Shown here in pieces: positions 22,008 through 34,391 of a stretch of 64,000 bases of DNA (its first letter is position 1; every line of letters begins with the position of its first letter). Position numbers and translations under genes: made by a program. Below the pieces are notes generated by a model. It saw nothing but the letters and a program-made list of their open reading frames with translations. It was not told the origin of the DNA and made no database searches. Origin of the DNA: Glebionis coronaria (lineage: Eukaryota; Streptophyta; Magnoliopsida; Asterales; Asteraceae); assembly GCA_025667525.1 (NCBI GenBank), contig CM046881.1:495091627-495155626 (forward strand), given 5' to 3'.

Positions 22008-22297
22008 TGTTGATCCCAAACTTAGATCAATTTAGCTTGAGTAAACGAGATTAAATCAAGTTAAACACGTAGAGAAACTTTGTTTTGTATAAAACAATTT
22101 AAGTATTATGCGAAATTAATACTCAAACAAGAACACACAAACAATATAAACCAAACTTTCACTTTGATTGATAAATCAAACTTGTGTACAATGAAAGTGT
22201 AAAAACGTATATCAAACTTAAACCTAAAGGCCTCCTTTTATAGAATAAGGAGCATTGTACAAGAGTCTACAAATCGGCTATTTTGGGTAAAGATAAA
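22008..22297 (-). repeat. Element E 3' LTR, terminal part
   Basis: Left piece of the split LTR, adjoining the ATAAA target site (22293-22297) of element F. On the minus strand it proposes an end at GGGATCAACA. It includes a TATA-like stretch and an exon-like leader. The end point is a guess because the partner LTR is not present. Confidence 0.45.
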
Positions 22298-25089
22298 TGT
22301 GATACCCTATAACCGAGGTCACTTACATTACCCTAAATTACGCTTATTTTTGAAATTTTTAATAAATTTTATTTGATATATATTTTATCATTTTGGTTGA
22401 AACCGATATTCGAGGTTATAATTTTGACGATTGACGATTTAAGAAGAACGATGACGACTACGATCCCGATGGATGCCCAAATTTCTATGTTTATTGTCGT
22501 TTTATCGATATTATAATTTTTCGAGAATTTTACTTTCGGTTCGTGTTAAGTCGAGTCGAGTGAGTTTTATTGCTTTCCGGGTACATTTAAAGTGTCCTAA
22601 AAGTATTTTGGAGTGTTCGGGATGATCCCCGACTCCCGTAAAATTTTCCAAAATGACTAGTGAGTCAATCCCGTAAACTTATGAGGTCGTTTTTACTTAA
22701 GGACAAAAGAAAGCTTATATTGCACCCAAGGTCCCTCCCATTTTTACAAAAGGAACAAGTGAAACACACACAACACATTTTCACTCAAAAAAAATTTCAC
22801 CCTCCCCTTTTCTCTCTTTAGGCCGCCGGCTATACCACACCACCACCACCACCACATTCAAATTTTCTTGTTTTTAATTAATTCTAATTAAAGACCACAC
22901 TTTCAAAACCTTTTGTAAGTACTAATCCAAGGTTTAATCCAACATGCATTAACATGATTTTTCCAAAAATTAAAAGATTTTTCAAAAGTTTATTTTGATG
23001 TTAATTATGTATATGCATGTTTAATTCATGTATGTGAGATGTATAATCACCAGACAAATCAACCAAAATCAATTTGGTTGAGGGGTTTTGATCACCCAAA
23101 CCCCACGGCACAAAGGGGGTGTTTGGGGGATCATGGTGGTTGATATTTTGTTGATAGATTTTGTATGTAATCTTGTTTTTACATGTTTTTGAATGGGTAA
23201 AACCATTTGCATGTTTGATTTTGTGATTGGGTTTTATGGTGGATTTGATTATTAGGGTGTTTAGTACTGATTAGTGTGATTGAGTATGATTAGGAGTGCT
23301 TAGGTTGATGTCTAGTGTCGATAAATGGGTTTGGAAACGAGCGTTGGATTGATTTTGGGATAGGTGATTTTAGGCAGAAAGTTTGGAGTGTTTTCATAAA
23401 AATTATTTTGTAAACAGGTCTTGTGATTAGGATATAGTTGTAGAGCGTCTTCTCAGCTTCGATTTAGTATAAGATAGAGCTTACGACTCCTAACGAGTCA
23501 AAAGTTATGATGTTTTGATAATCGTGTACCGGGAGATGAAAACCTTCATAATAAGAAGATAATGCTTGGTTTTAGGTCAAATCCCGGGGACTATAGGTAT
23601 AGTTTGGTAAATGGCCAAAGGTTGATTTTTGGTCTCAAACCTGCATATTTGAGTCTATTATTAGACTTAGGTGTCAAATGGGTCAATGGTATATTTTAAA
23701 TGGGTCAAATGAGTCCGACTTGGTCAAAGTGCAATTTCAGTCCGAAAAACGTAGTTTTTGTAAAGTGTTGAGTAACGGGTCGTAAAAGCAAAAACTTTTA
23801 ATGGGATTAAATATGTGTTTTCTACAGGTCTTAAGGTATTTTTGAGAATTTTCCCAATTTTTATAAAAAGGGTTAAGTCTAGTAAAACAGTCCGTACTTT
23901 TGGTAAGTATCAGCGAAAAATGTGTAAAAAAGGAATAACGTTAATAACATGGACGAATGGTATAAAACGAGTAACACTTAATTGTTTGGTTTTGGTGTGA
24001 GTTGTAATTATCACAATTGACTAATATGTATGTATTATATACAGTACCTTAAGGTTTATAAATGAGATTACTCATTACGCGTTATTGGTTTGATAGGTGT
24101 TGATTTTCCCGGGCATCCTCATCGTCGTTAGTGACCGTCACTCGAATCGTCGACTACTTTGATATATATAAGGTGTGAATTTATAGCCTTGCTTATTATT
24201 GTTTTAAATTGTTTTACCCGCGAGGGAAATGAATGCTAGTTTTCAAAATGAACATATGTCATGAATGATTGTTGGACCCGAATGTTGCCTTAGAAATTGT
24301 GTTGAGTACCTAGTTGCAAAAGGCCCTAATTTCATGAACTATTAACTATTGTTTAATCCTAGCGTGGATTGGAAATAGCCGCTTATACAAAGTGATAGTA
24401 CTATGGGGTTGACTACCCTAGCCGAGACGAGGGCTAGTACGTTGATACCCCCTGCGGACGGATAATTTGTGATAAGAGATAAGGTATAATTGCAACTGAT
24501 GCCTTTAGTAGGGGCACTGGTTTCATCTGAATCACGCCGGTAATTATTACGCGGGTGATTGAGTTAACGGTTTAGTGTCATGAGCTTAAACACAATTGTC
24601 ATAACCTTGAATATAGATTGTTTGATCGACAAGTCTATGAATGATCGTGAATGATTTTATTACACATATGTTCAAAATGAATTGTAAAACCTATGAATTC
24701 CACTCAACGTTTTTGTTGACCAAATTTAGCATGTGTTTCAGGTAACCGATGAAGTGTAGCATGGAGCATGAATTGGATGGAAGTTGTGTGTATGGCTTGG
24801 AGTCTACTTGTTTTTCCTCCCATTCTTACTTGAACATTTTAAACTTTATGTCTTGTTGTTGTGAAAACTGTATCTTTTGGGGTTGAGATTCATGGGGACC
24901 GAAACGCAAACTCTGTTGTATCATTTGGGGTTGGAAAACCGTAGACATGTACCTTTTTAACAATTTTTAATTTAAGTTCAAACTTTGACGTCTCTTTTGA
25001 GTCGTTCGATATATCTTGTGTGCGATGATAACTGCCTAGCACCCAAATGTTGTAGTTCCGCTGCGCATAGCATTTGGTGGGGTGTTAGA
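22298..25089 (+). repeat. Element F 5' LTR
   Basis: Starts TGTGATACCC and ends GTGTTAGA. Both edges are fixed by the TSD and by the PPT/PBS junctions. The end is not the canonical CA. Contains a short CAC microsatellite near 22840. A TATATATAAGG at 24163-24172 is the best TATA candidate. At the place where element A has its TATA, only TTTTTACAAAAGG is found (about 22733). Confidence 0.95.
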
Positions 25090-25479
25090 GATTGGTAATC
25101 AGAGCCATGAGTTATAGAGAACTAGGTCGTTTTGAAAATTCCTAAACTATAACTTTTGGTGTCGTAAGAAATTGTCCAAGCACACAACTATCCTGCATGG
25201 CTCCGGTAAGGTTTATTTTTGTATTCATGGTATTGATGTATACTTTTGAGTTGAAGTATATATGTGGGTATTTATTACGTAGATATTGAACTACTATATG
25301 TAAACGTTGAAATATACGTGGAGTACCCGATACCGTAATTCTTGTATTACTTATGCATGAGCATCATATTATCGCATTTTGGGAATGTGTACCACCTTTG
25401 CATTGCATTTGCATGCATGTATTTATAAATATTGAATAGTAATCTTACGTACCCTCCAAAATTCTCTGTTATTGCAGGA
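25090..25479 (+). other. Element F leader with PBS and splice-like sites
   Basis: The PBS TGGTAATCAGAGCC (25093-25106) matches initiator-Met tRNA with one extra base. A strong donor-like CCG/GTAAGG is at 25205-25210 and a weaker GTAAGA is near 25164. An acceptor-like pyrimidine run ending in ATTGCAG is at 25471-25477, two bases before the ATG of the next ORF. Confidence 0.7.
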
Positions 25480-26304
25480 ATGGCCGAGGTACCGTCTAAC
25501 AGAAATGGAGACGATTACGTCGTAGGACACGAAGGGGGAAATGTTGGAACAGCTGCTGAAAGACAAGCCGAGACGAACCATGTGCAAGCCCAGGACCTCG
25601 ACCAAAGGAGAACTACTTGCCCCAGGCCTATTCGTACTTCTCATCTGGTTGGTATGCCAGGTATCCCTAGAAGATCTGAAGTTGCAGCGAGCGCAAATTT
25701 TCTTCATCAGGGCATCTCAAGAGTTATCTGCCCCGGACCAAGAGCTTATCGTGACGTACCGCGTGTTGTGAGAAGATTGGATGAATCGATGTGCGAGCGG
25801 TACATAGTGGAAACAAGGGTAATCAACAGATTAGACGAGAATGAGAGGGCACACCAAAGGTTATTGGCAAGAACTTCAAGGATTGAGTTTGATGGAAATG
25901 CAAACAAGAGTGATATCAACAGTCTGAGATCGATGATAGCGAACTTGAGTGCCAGTCTTGAACGAGTTAGGGAAGATCAAGCGAGATTGACTAGGATGCA
26001 AAGTTAGGAGCATCGAGTGAGAGCATCCTTGCCCCCAGATTGGAGATTCGTGGATGACTTGGAAATGGAAGCTAATGATTTCATGTTCCAGCCACCTACC
26101 AGAGGTGTTTGTATCACTGTAGGAAATCAGGTAGCAGTTGAGTGTGGGTCTACTTCTGGGACGAAGAAGGCGACTGAATGTGGGCCGAATGACAAAGGAA
26201 AGAGGAAGATGGAAGAAGATGACGAGGAAGACAGCGACGAAGAGCCCGAGGAGGATGAAGATGAACCGCCATCCAAGAGGTCGTGTGGATCACCACATGA
26301 CTAG
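25480..26304 (+). pseudogene. Element F extra 5' ORF: coiled-coil/acidic protein, one in-frame stop
   Basis: An open frame from MAEVPSNRNGDDY to 26304, about 275 codons, broken only by a TAG at 26005-26007, with both parts in the same frame. The first part (about 175 aa) ends in a charged heptad-like stretch, likely a coiled coil (VINRLDENERAHQRLL, then LRSMIANLSASLERVREDQARL). After the stop come PPDWRFVDDLEME, a basic KGKRKMEE patch that could be a nuclear signal, and a run of Asp/Glu before PPSKRSC. I recognise no family. It lies between PBS and gag and is not part of gag, which has its own start at 26666. It could be made from a spliced RNA. Only one copy is seen, so the stop may be private to it. 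Confidence 0.6.
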
Positions 26305-26665
26305 TTGCTTGTATTGTACTTTATCTTTGATCGTTGTAATGGAACTATTTTAGACTTTTGTACGATGGTATTGTGACGAAAAACTTGAGGACTTAAGTTT
26401 TATGGTGAATGGTTGTAGTGGCAATACTTGTCACAATTTTGGTTGATTTATCAATACAATCCATGTTTACCTTTCACGATCTATGATATGTCTTTAATTT
26501 GCTCTTTTGTGATGTGAATTGATGAATATTAGTAACCTTGTAGTGATGTGTCGTTGTATTTATATTATGTCTTGAAAGAGAAATCCATCTTAATCTTGAT
26601 GTGTATACTTACATTGTTTTTCTATTTTCCCTGTCTTTGCAGAGAGGTGTATTTGAGAACTTACC
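26305..26665 (+). other. Spacer between extra ORF and gag of element F
   Basis: About 360 non-coding bases. At its end a run of pyrimidines closes with CTTTGCAG (AG at 26641-26642), 24 bases before the gag ATG. This looks like a second splice acceptor and would let gag be translated from an RNA lacking the upstream ORF. Confidence 0.5.
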
Positions 26666-28633
26666 ATGCCTCCAAAGCTAACAGCAACCCGTGTGAACAC
26701 CATGATTCAGGAAGCCATTGCGAATGCACTAAAAGCAGATCGAGCAGATAGAAACCCAGATCAAGGCAGAAATGTGGGGAGACAGCAAGCCCTGAGAGAG
26801 TGTACTTACTCTAGTTTTATGAAATGCGGTCCCACGCAGTTTCGTGGAACTGGCGGAGCTCTAGAACTCAGAAGATGGTTAGAAAAGGTCGAGAGTACTT
26901 TTGAGATTAGTGGTTGTTCAGAGGCGAATAAGGTCAAGTTTGCGGCTGCTACTTTTCTTGATGACGCATTGAGTTGGTGGAACATTCAAGTAGCCACTGT
27001 TGGGTTAGCAGTAGCGAATGCAAGAACTTGGACTGCTACTAAGGCTCTTTTGACCAAGAAGTTCTGTCCAGAAGAGGAGCTGGGTCAGTTGGAAGATGAT
27101 TTGAGGCACCTCACTTTGAGGAACAATGATATCACTGCTTACACCAGGAGGTTTAATGAATTGAGCCTTTTGTGTCCCGATGCCTTTGCCGATGATAGCA
27201 AGAAGATGAAGCAGTACATTAAAGGTCTGTCCAGTAATATCAAGGGTGAGACGACTTCATCTAAGCCTGGGTCGTTTGATGAAGCGGTCCAAATGGCTCA
27301 CGCGTTGATGGATGTCAAACTGCAAGACAAGAAGAACTTCATTGCTGAAGGAAACAAGAGGAAGTGGGAGGCGACTCAGAGCAATCAATCCCAAGGTCAA
27401 AACCGAGGTGGAAACTGTAACAATCAGGGTCAGAACCGCAATCAGCAGTTCAACCAGCGAAGGAATGATGGGATGAGAGCTGTCACAAACCCCAGAGGAG
27501 CTAAGGTGAATCCCCACTGTGGTCAATGCAATTTGTACCATGTAGGGAGTTGCCCACCTGCGTGCGACAAGTGTGGAAAAGCGGGCCATAGGATGTCAGA
27601 TTGCCGAGCAAAGGGGGTAGCTACTAGGGCGAATGCTACGAGAGTGATGGGTTGTTTTGGATGTGGAGAAAGAGGACACAAGCAAGGAAATTGCCCGAAG
27701 GTTGGGAACAGGCAAGGAGGTAACAATGCTGCTGCCGTGTATCAAGTAGGGACGGTTGATAAACCACAAGGTCCTAACGTGGTTACCGGTACGTTTTTGC
27801 TAGACGCTTGTTATGCTAGTATATTGTTTGATTCTGGTTCCGACAAGAGTTTCGTAGATGTTAACTTTAGTCGTCATATCGATAGAAAACCGGTATTGTT
27901 AACGACTAGTTATAACGTGGAATTAGCCGATGGGAAGATCGTTAGTACAAATTCTATACTGAAAGGGTGTACCTTGAAGTTAGGAAATTACGCTTTTGAA
28001 ATCAACCTAATGCCCATAGAGCTAGGATCGTTCGATGTGATCGTTCGAATGGATTGGCTGATGGCGCATAGTGCCGTGATCGTCTGTGGAGAGAGATTAG
28101 TTCAGATCCCGTTGAGGAATAGAGTCTTGACTGTGAAGGGAGATGAATGCACTTCTCGTTTGAAGGTGATTTCTTGTTTGAAAATGATGAAGTATGTAGA
28201 AGATGGATGCGATGTGTTTTTGGCACAAGTTTCTAGTGATGGTGACTTAGAGATGAAGTTAGAAGAGGTACCTGTAATTCGCGAATATTCGGAAGTTTTT
28301 CCAAACGAGTTGCCGGGTTTACCACCCACCCGTGAGGTCGAATTTCGAATCGATTTGATGCCAGGAGCTGCACCAGTTGCCCGTGCGCCCTATCGATTAG
28401 CACCATCAGAGTTAAAGGAGTTATCGGATCAACTGAAGGAGTTGATGGATAAGGGATTTATTAGACCAAGCTCGTCACCATGGGGAGCGCCAGTGTTGTT
28501 TGTGAAGAAGAAAGATGGGTCATTTCGGATATGTATTGACTATAGAGAGCTCAACAAGCTGACGGTTAAGAATCGGTATCCATTGCCGAGGATTGACGAT
28601 TTGTTTGATCAATTACAAGGTTCCTGTGTATGA
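26666..28633 (+). pseudogene. Element F gag-protease-RT N-terminus (polyprotein broken in RT)
   Basis: 655 codons from [13 protein letters not shown]. Gag domain at about 60-215 ([37 protein letters not shown]). Three Cys/His knuckles: C285-C288-H292-C296, C300-C303-H308-C313 and C330-C333-H338-C343. Aspartic protease with D389-S390-G391 ([11 protein letters not shown]), where the later conserved FDVIVGMDW reads [11 protein letters not shown] fingers to [11 protein letters not shown] and [11 protein letters not shown]. The frame stops at TGA 28631-28633 because about 16 bases are missing relative to element A. That loss removes the segment with the first catalytic Asp. Gag and protease look intact. 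Confidence 0.95.
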
Positions 28634-31107
28634 GGTCAGGGTATCATCAACTGCGTGTGAGAGAGGAGGATATCCCTATAACTGCCTTTCGTACGCGGTA
28701 TGGACACTTCGAATTTCGAGTGATGCCTTTTGGGTTGACAAACGCGCCTGCTGTATTCATGGACCTTATGAATCGAGTATGCAAGCCGTATCTAGATAAG
28801 TTTGTCATTGTTTTTATCGATGATATTCTTATTTACTCTAAGAGTAAGGAAGATCACGAGAAGCACCTGAGAAGGATATTGGATCTGCTGAAGAAAGAGA
28901 AGTTGTATGCGAAGTTCTCGAAGTGTGAGTTTTGGTTAGAGTCTGTGCAATTCCTTGGTCACGTAATTGATAGCAAAGGAGTTCGCGTGGATCCTGCCAA
29001 GGTCGAAGCGATCAGGGAATGGTCGGCACCGACAACGCCGACTGAAGTTCGACAATTCCTTGGTTTGGCTGGGTATTATCGGAGATTCATTGAAGGATTT
29101 TCGTTGATTGCGAAGCCATTGACAAAGCTTACCGAGAAGAATAGAGTGTATGAATGGGGAGATGAGGAAGAATTAGCTTTCAAAACACTCAAGGACAAGT
29201 TATGTTCTGCGCCGATATTGTCATTACCTGAAGGAACCGAAGACTTTGTAGTGTATTGTGACGCATCTCGAAAGGGTTATGGAGTTGTGTTGATGCAGCG
29301 TGAGAAGGTGATTGCTTACGCGTCGAGACAATTGAGAAAGAATGAAGAGAACCACACGACGCATGATTTGGAATTAGGAGCTGTGGTTTTTGCGTTGAAA
29401 TTGTGGAGACACTACTTGTACGGGACGAAGTGTGTTTTATTCACCGACCACAAGAGTTTGCAGCACATTTTAGACCAAAAGGAGTTGAACATGAGACAGA
29501 GGCGATGGGTAGAATTACTGAGCGACTATGACTGTGAGATTCGCTACCATCCTGGTAAGGCGAATGTCGTAGCGGATGCACTTAGTAGGAAGGATCGAGA
29601 GAAACCTTTGAGAGTCAGAGATTTAGTGATGACTGAGAGTGTTGATTTAACCGAAACAATACTGAAGGCTCAAGAGAAGGGATTAATGAAAGAGAATGTC
29701 GATGCTGAGAATTTAGGAAGAATGTTGAAACCTCTTTTTGTGGTTAGGTCAGACGGGCTGAGATATTTCGAGAATCGGATTTGGTTACCGTTGTGTCCAT
29801 CCGAGGAAGGAAAGCCTGGAGTACGAGATTTGGTTATGAACGAGTCTCATAAGTCGAAGTACTCGATACATCCTGGATCGGATAAAATGTATCATGACCT
29901 GAAGAAAGTCTATTGGTGGCCGAATATGAAGGCGGATATTGCTCGTTACGTTGGTAAGTGTTTGACTTGTGCGAAGGTTAAAGCCGAACATAAGAAGCCG
30001 TCTGGGCTGTTGGTACAACCAGAGATCCCAGAATGGAAATGGGAGAGAATCGCTATGGATTTCGTGATGGGTTTACCCAGAACTCCTAGTGGATGTGATA
30101 TGATTTGGGTAATAGTGGATAGATTGACGAAATCTGCTCATTTCTTACCTATGAAGAAGACGGACAGTATGGAGAAGCTAGCCGGTGTGTACGTGAAGGA
30201 GATCGTTTGCAGACATGGAGTACCTTTATCGATCATTTCGGATCGCGATAGTAGGTTTACTTCGGAATTTTGGAAATCGCTTCAACGTGCGATGGGCACT
30301 GAATTGAGTTTGAGCACGGCTTATCACCCGGAGACTGACGGCAAGAGTGAACGAACTATTCAGACGATGGAGGACATGCTCCGAGCATGCGTGATTGATT
30401 TTGGAGGAATTTGGGAATGCCACTTGCCTTTAGTGGAGTTTTCGTATAATAATAGTTATCATGCGAGCATCAAGGCTGCACCATTCGAAGCGTTGTATGG
30501 AAGGAAGTGTAGATCACCTGTGTGTTGGAGTGAAGTAGGAGAAAGTCAATTGACTGGACCCAAAATGGTTTTGGAGACGACCGAGAAGATTGTGCAAATC
30601 AAGAACCGATTACTTGCTGCGAGAAGCCGACAGAAGAGTTATGCCGATAACAGAAGAAAACCGTTGGAATTTGAAGTCGGAGATATGGTTATGCTTAAGG
30701 TTTCTCCGTGGAAGGGTGTAATTCGTTTTGGGAAGAAAGGAAAGTTGAGTCCGAGGTATATTGGACCATTTAAGATCGTTAAACGAATTGGACCAGTAGC
30801 GTATAAGTTAGAGTTGCCAAACGAGCTTAGTGCTATTCATGACACGTTTCACGTATCAAATCTGAAGAAGAGTTTGGCAGACAAGGAATTGGTTATTCCT
30901 TTGGACGAGATTCAACTGGACGACAAAATGCATTTTGTGGAAGAACCCGTGGAAATTATGGACCGAGAGGTCAAGAGGCTGAAGCATAGTATAATTCCCA
31001 TTGTGAAGGTTCGATGGAATTCTAGGCGTGGACCGGAATACACTTGGGAACGTGAGGACTTTTTCAAGGAAAGGTATCCTCATCTGTTCCAGCGGCACGA
31101 AATGTGA
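28630..31107 (+). pseudogene. Element F RT-RNase H-integrase-chromodomain
   Basis: 825 codons open from [10 protein letters not shown]. In order: RT palm with FIDD (D64, D65) and thumb; RNase H with D211 (VVYCDAS), E248 (HDLELG), D273 (FTDHKSL) and D316 (VVADALS); integrase HHCC zinc finger (H407, H414, C444, C447); core D477, D538 and E574 in a D-35-E arrangement; and an SH3-like C-terminal domain ([12 protein letters not shown]). A chromodomain follows at about 771-820 ([16 protein letters not shown], then EYTWERED). The ATG is not a real start: this is the downstream part of pol, out of frame after the short RT deletion. All RNase H and integrase residues are present. Confidence 0.95.
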
Positions 31108-31142
31108 GTATAAGAAGAGGCGAGCGCCGGGACGTCGCTCTC

Positions 31143-31158
31143 TTTAAGGAGGGGTGGA
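31143..31158 (+). other. Polypurine tract of element F
   Basis: TTTAAGGAGGGGTGGA directly before the TGTGATACCC start of the 3' LTR. Confidence 0.88.
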
Positions 31159-33942
31159 TGTGATACCCTAGAACCGAGGTCACTTACATTACCCTAAATT
31201 ACGCTTATTTTTGAAATTTTTAATAAATTTTATTTGATATATATTTTATCATTTTGGTTGAAACCGATATTCGAGGTTATAATTTTGACGATTGACGATT
31301 TAAGAAGAACGATGACGACTACGATCCCGATGGATGCCCAAATTTCTATGTTTATTGTCGTTTTATCATTATTATAATTTTTCGAGAATTTTACTTTCGG
31401 TTAGTGTTAAGTCGAGTCGGGTGAGTTTTATTGCTTTCCGGGTACATTTAAAGTGTCCTAAAAGTATTTTGGAGTGTTCGGGATGATCCCCGACTCCCGT
31501 AAAATTTTCCAAAATGACTAGTGAGTCAATCCCGTAAACTTATGAGGTCGTTTTTACTTAAGGACAAAAGAAAGCTTATATTGCACCCAAGGTCCCTCCC
31601 ATTTTTACAAAAGGAACAAGTGAAACACACACAACACATTTTCACTCAAAAAAAATTTTCACCCTCCCCTTTTCTCTCTTTAGGCCGCCGGCCATACCAC
31701 ACCACCACCACCACCACCACATTCAAATTTTCTTGTTTTTGATTAAAGACCACACTTTCAAAACCTTTTGTAAATACTAATCCAAGGTTTAATCCAACAT
31801 GCATTAACATGATTTTTCCAAAAATTAAAAGATTTTTCAAAAGTTTGTTTTGATGTTAATTATGTATATGCATGTTTAATTCATATATGTGGGATGTATA
31901 ATCACCAAACAAATCAATCAAAATCAATTTGGTTGAGGGGTTTTGATCACCCAAACCCCACGGCACAAAGGGGGTGTTTGGGGGATCATGGTGGTTGATA
32001 TTTTGTTGATGGATTTTGTATGTAATCTTGTTTTTACATGTTTTTGAATGGGTAAAACCATTTGCATGTTTGATTTTGTGATTGGGTTTTATGTTGGATT
32101 TGATTATTAGGGTGTTTAGGACTGATTAGTGTGATTGAGTATGATTAGGAGTGCTTAGGGTGATGTCTAGTATCGATAAATGGGTTTGGAAACGAGCGTT
32201 GGATTGATTTTGGGATAGGTGATTTTAGGCAGAAAGTTTGGAGTGTTTTCATAAAAATTATTTTGTAAACAGGTCTTGTGATTAGGATATAGTTGTAGAG
32301 CGTCTTCTCAGCTTCGATTTGGTATAAGATAGAGCTTACGACTCTTAACGAGTCAAAAGTTATGATGTTTTGAAAATCGTGTACCGGGAGATGAAAACCT
32401 TCATAATCCGAAATTATGCTTGGTTTTAGGTCAAATCCCGGGGACTATAGGTATAGTTTGGTAAATGGTCAAAGGTTGATTTTTGGTCTCAAACCTGCAT
32501 ATTTGAGTCTATTATTAGACTTAGGTGTCAAATGGGTCAATGGTATATTTTAAATGGGTCAAATGAGTCCGACTTGGTCAAAGTGCAATTTCAGTCCGAA
32601 AAACGTAGTTTTGGTAAAGTGTTGAGTAACGGGTCGTAAAAGCAAAAACTTTTAATGGGATTAAATATATGTTTTCTACAGGTCTTAAGGTATATTTGAG
32701 AATTTTCCCAATTTTTATGAAAAGGGTTAAGTCTAGTAAAACAGTCTGTACTTTTGGTAAGTATCGGCGAAAAATGTGTAAAAAAGGAATAACGTTAATA
32801 ACATGGACGAATGGTATAAAACGAGTAACACTTAATTGTTTGGTTTTGGTGTGAGTTGTAATTATCACAATTGACTAATATGTATGTATTATATACAGTA
32901 CCTTAAGGTTTATAAATGAGATTACTCATTACGCGTTATTGGTTTGATAGGTGTTGATTTTCCCGGGCATCCTCATCGTCGTCAATGACCGTCACTCGAA
33001 TCGTCGACTACTTTGATATATATAAGGTGTGAATTTATAGCCTCGCTTATTATTGTTTTAAATTGTTTTACCCGCGAGGGAAATGCATGCTAGTTTTCAA
33101 AATGAACATATGTCATGAATGATTGTTGGACCCGAATGTTGCCTTAGAAATTGTGTTGAGTACCTAGTTGCAAAAGGCCCTAATTTCATGAACTATTAAC
33201 TATTGTTTAATCCTAGCGTGGATTGGAAATAGCCGCTTATACAAAGTGATAGTACTATGGGGTTGACTACCCTATCCGAGACGAGGGCTAGTACGTTGAT
33301 ACCCCCTGCGGACGGATAATTTGTGATAAGAGATAAGGTATAATTGCAACTGATGCCTTTAGTAGGGGCACTGGTTTCATTTGAATCACGCCGGTAATTA
33401 TTACGCGGGTGATTGAGTTAACGGTTTAGTGTCATGATCTTAAACACAATTGTCATAACCTTGAATATAGATTGTTTGATCGACAAGTCTATGAATGATC
33501 GTGAATGATTTTATTACACATATGTTCAAAATGAATTGTAAAACCTATGAATTCCACTCAACGTTTTTGTTGACCAAATTTAGCATGTGTTTCAGGTAAC
33601 CGATGAAGTGTAGCATGGAGCATGCATTGGATGGAAGTTGTGTGTATGGCTTGGAGTCTACTTGTTTTTCCTCCCATTCTTACTTGAACATTTTAAACTT
33701 TATGTCTTGTTGTTGTGAAAACTGTATCTTTTGGGGTTAGATTCATGGGGACCGAAACGTAAACTCTGTTGTATCATTTGGGGTTGGAAAACCGTAGACA
33801 TGTACATTTTTAACAATTTTTAATTTAAGTTCAAACTTTGACGTCTCTTTTGAGTCGTTCGATATATCTTGTGTGCGATGATAACTGCCTAGCACCCAAA
33901 TGTTGTAGTTCCGCTGCGCATAGCATTTGGTGGGGTGTTAGA
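31159..33942 (+). repeat. Element F 3' LTR
   Basis: 2784 bp, the partner of 22298-25089. A roughly 12-base difference near 31740 and a longer CAC run (about 31699-31721) account for most of the length difference. It is followed by ATAAA. A 61-codon frame at 32669-32854, present in both LTRs, has no recognisable content and is not called. Confidence 0.96.
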
Positions 33943-33947
33943 ATAAA

Positions 33948-34071
33948 CATAAGAAATACATTGTCGATCATATCTTTACTAGAAACATAACACGTGTAGA
34001 CTAAGTCTTCTATCAGTGCTTGACTTCTTCTTATCGACGCTTGACTTCTTCCTATCAACGCTTGTCCTGTC
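33948..34071 (-). repeat. Element E 3' LTR, middle part with 21-bp repeats
   Basis: The 124-bp piece of E's LTR left between elements F and G. From 34011 it carries tandem 21-base units of the form TATCRACGCTTGACTTCTTC, cut by the CTGTC target site of G (34067-34071). The units resume at 46426. Confidence 0.7.
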
Positions 34072-34391
34072 TGTTGGAAATACGTTTTACGTATTAGAAA
34101 GGATCGGTCACTCCAACAATAGTCAATGTTATAGCTCGTAGTTTAGTTATTTACATTCATTAAACAAAGCCCAAAACCGAGCCCATGAAGTGTATGGGCC
34201 GGCGGCCTTATGTAAACCCAAGCCTATTTCATGGGCTTGGGTATATAAACCCTCTCCTTAGATGGAGAGGGTGGTGTGGTTTCATTATTTACACATAGTA
34301 AACTTTGGTTTCTCTCTCAAATTGTGTGTGTAATCCACCATCTCTCTATCTCTCTCTCTCTAAAAACATAAGCAAGATTTACATTTCTACA
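34072..34391 (+). repeat. Element G 5' LTR
   Basis: TGTTGGAAATACG to TTTCTACA. Near its 5' tip is an inverted repeat AATACGT-TTT-ACGTATT. A TATA box (TATATAAA) is at 34242-34249, with an inverted repeat CCCAAGCC/GGCTTGGG just upstream. A CT-rich run precedes the end. Confidence 0.96.
34241..34251 (+). promoter_or_regulatory. TATA box of element G 5' LTR
   Basis: GTATATAAACC, preceded by the CCCAAGCC/GGCTTGGG hairpin (34217-34241). The same arrangement is at 46272-46282 in the 3' LTR. Confidence 0.7.

Larger units (their letters stand above)
22298..33942 (+). mobile_element. Element F: Ty3/gypsy chromovirus (Tekay-like), nearly complete
   Basis: An 11,645-bp plus-strand element with TSD ATAAA (22293-22297 and 33943-33947), LTRs of 2792 and 2784 bp, a Met-tRNA PBS, an extra 5' ORF, gag-pol with chromodomain, and a PPT. 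The LTRs differ by scattered substitutions and a few short indels, roughly 98-99% identity by eye. The one clear coding defect is a short deletion in RT at 28630. It inserted into the LTR of element E. Confidence 0.96.

Noticed and set aside
22840..22855. CAC trinucleotide run as a functional repeat
   Set aside because: A short microsatellite differing in length between LTRs, as ordinary slippage gives.
23815..24000. 61-codon ORF in both LTRs of element F
   Set aside because: Present twice only because LTRs are duplicated. No domain, lies in non-coding LTR and is absent from element A.
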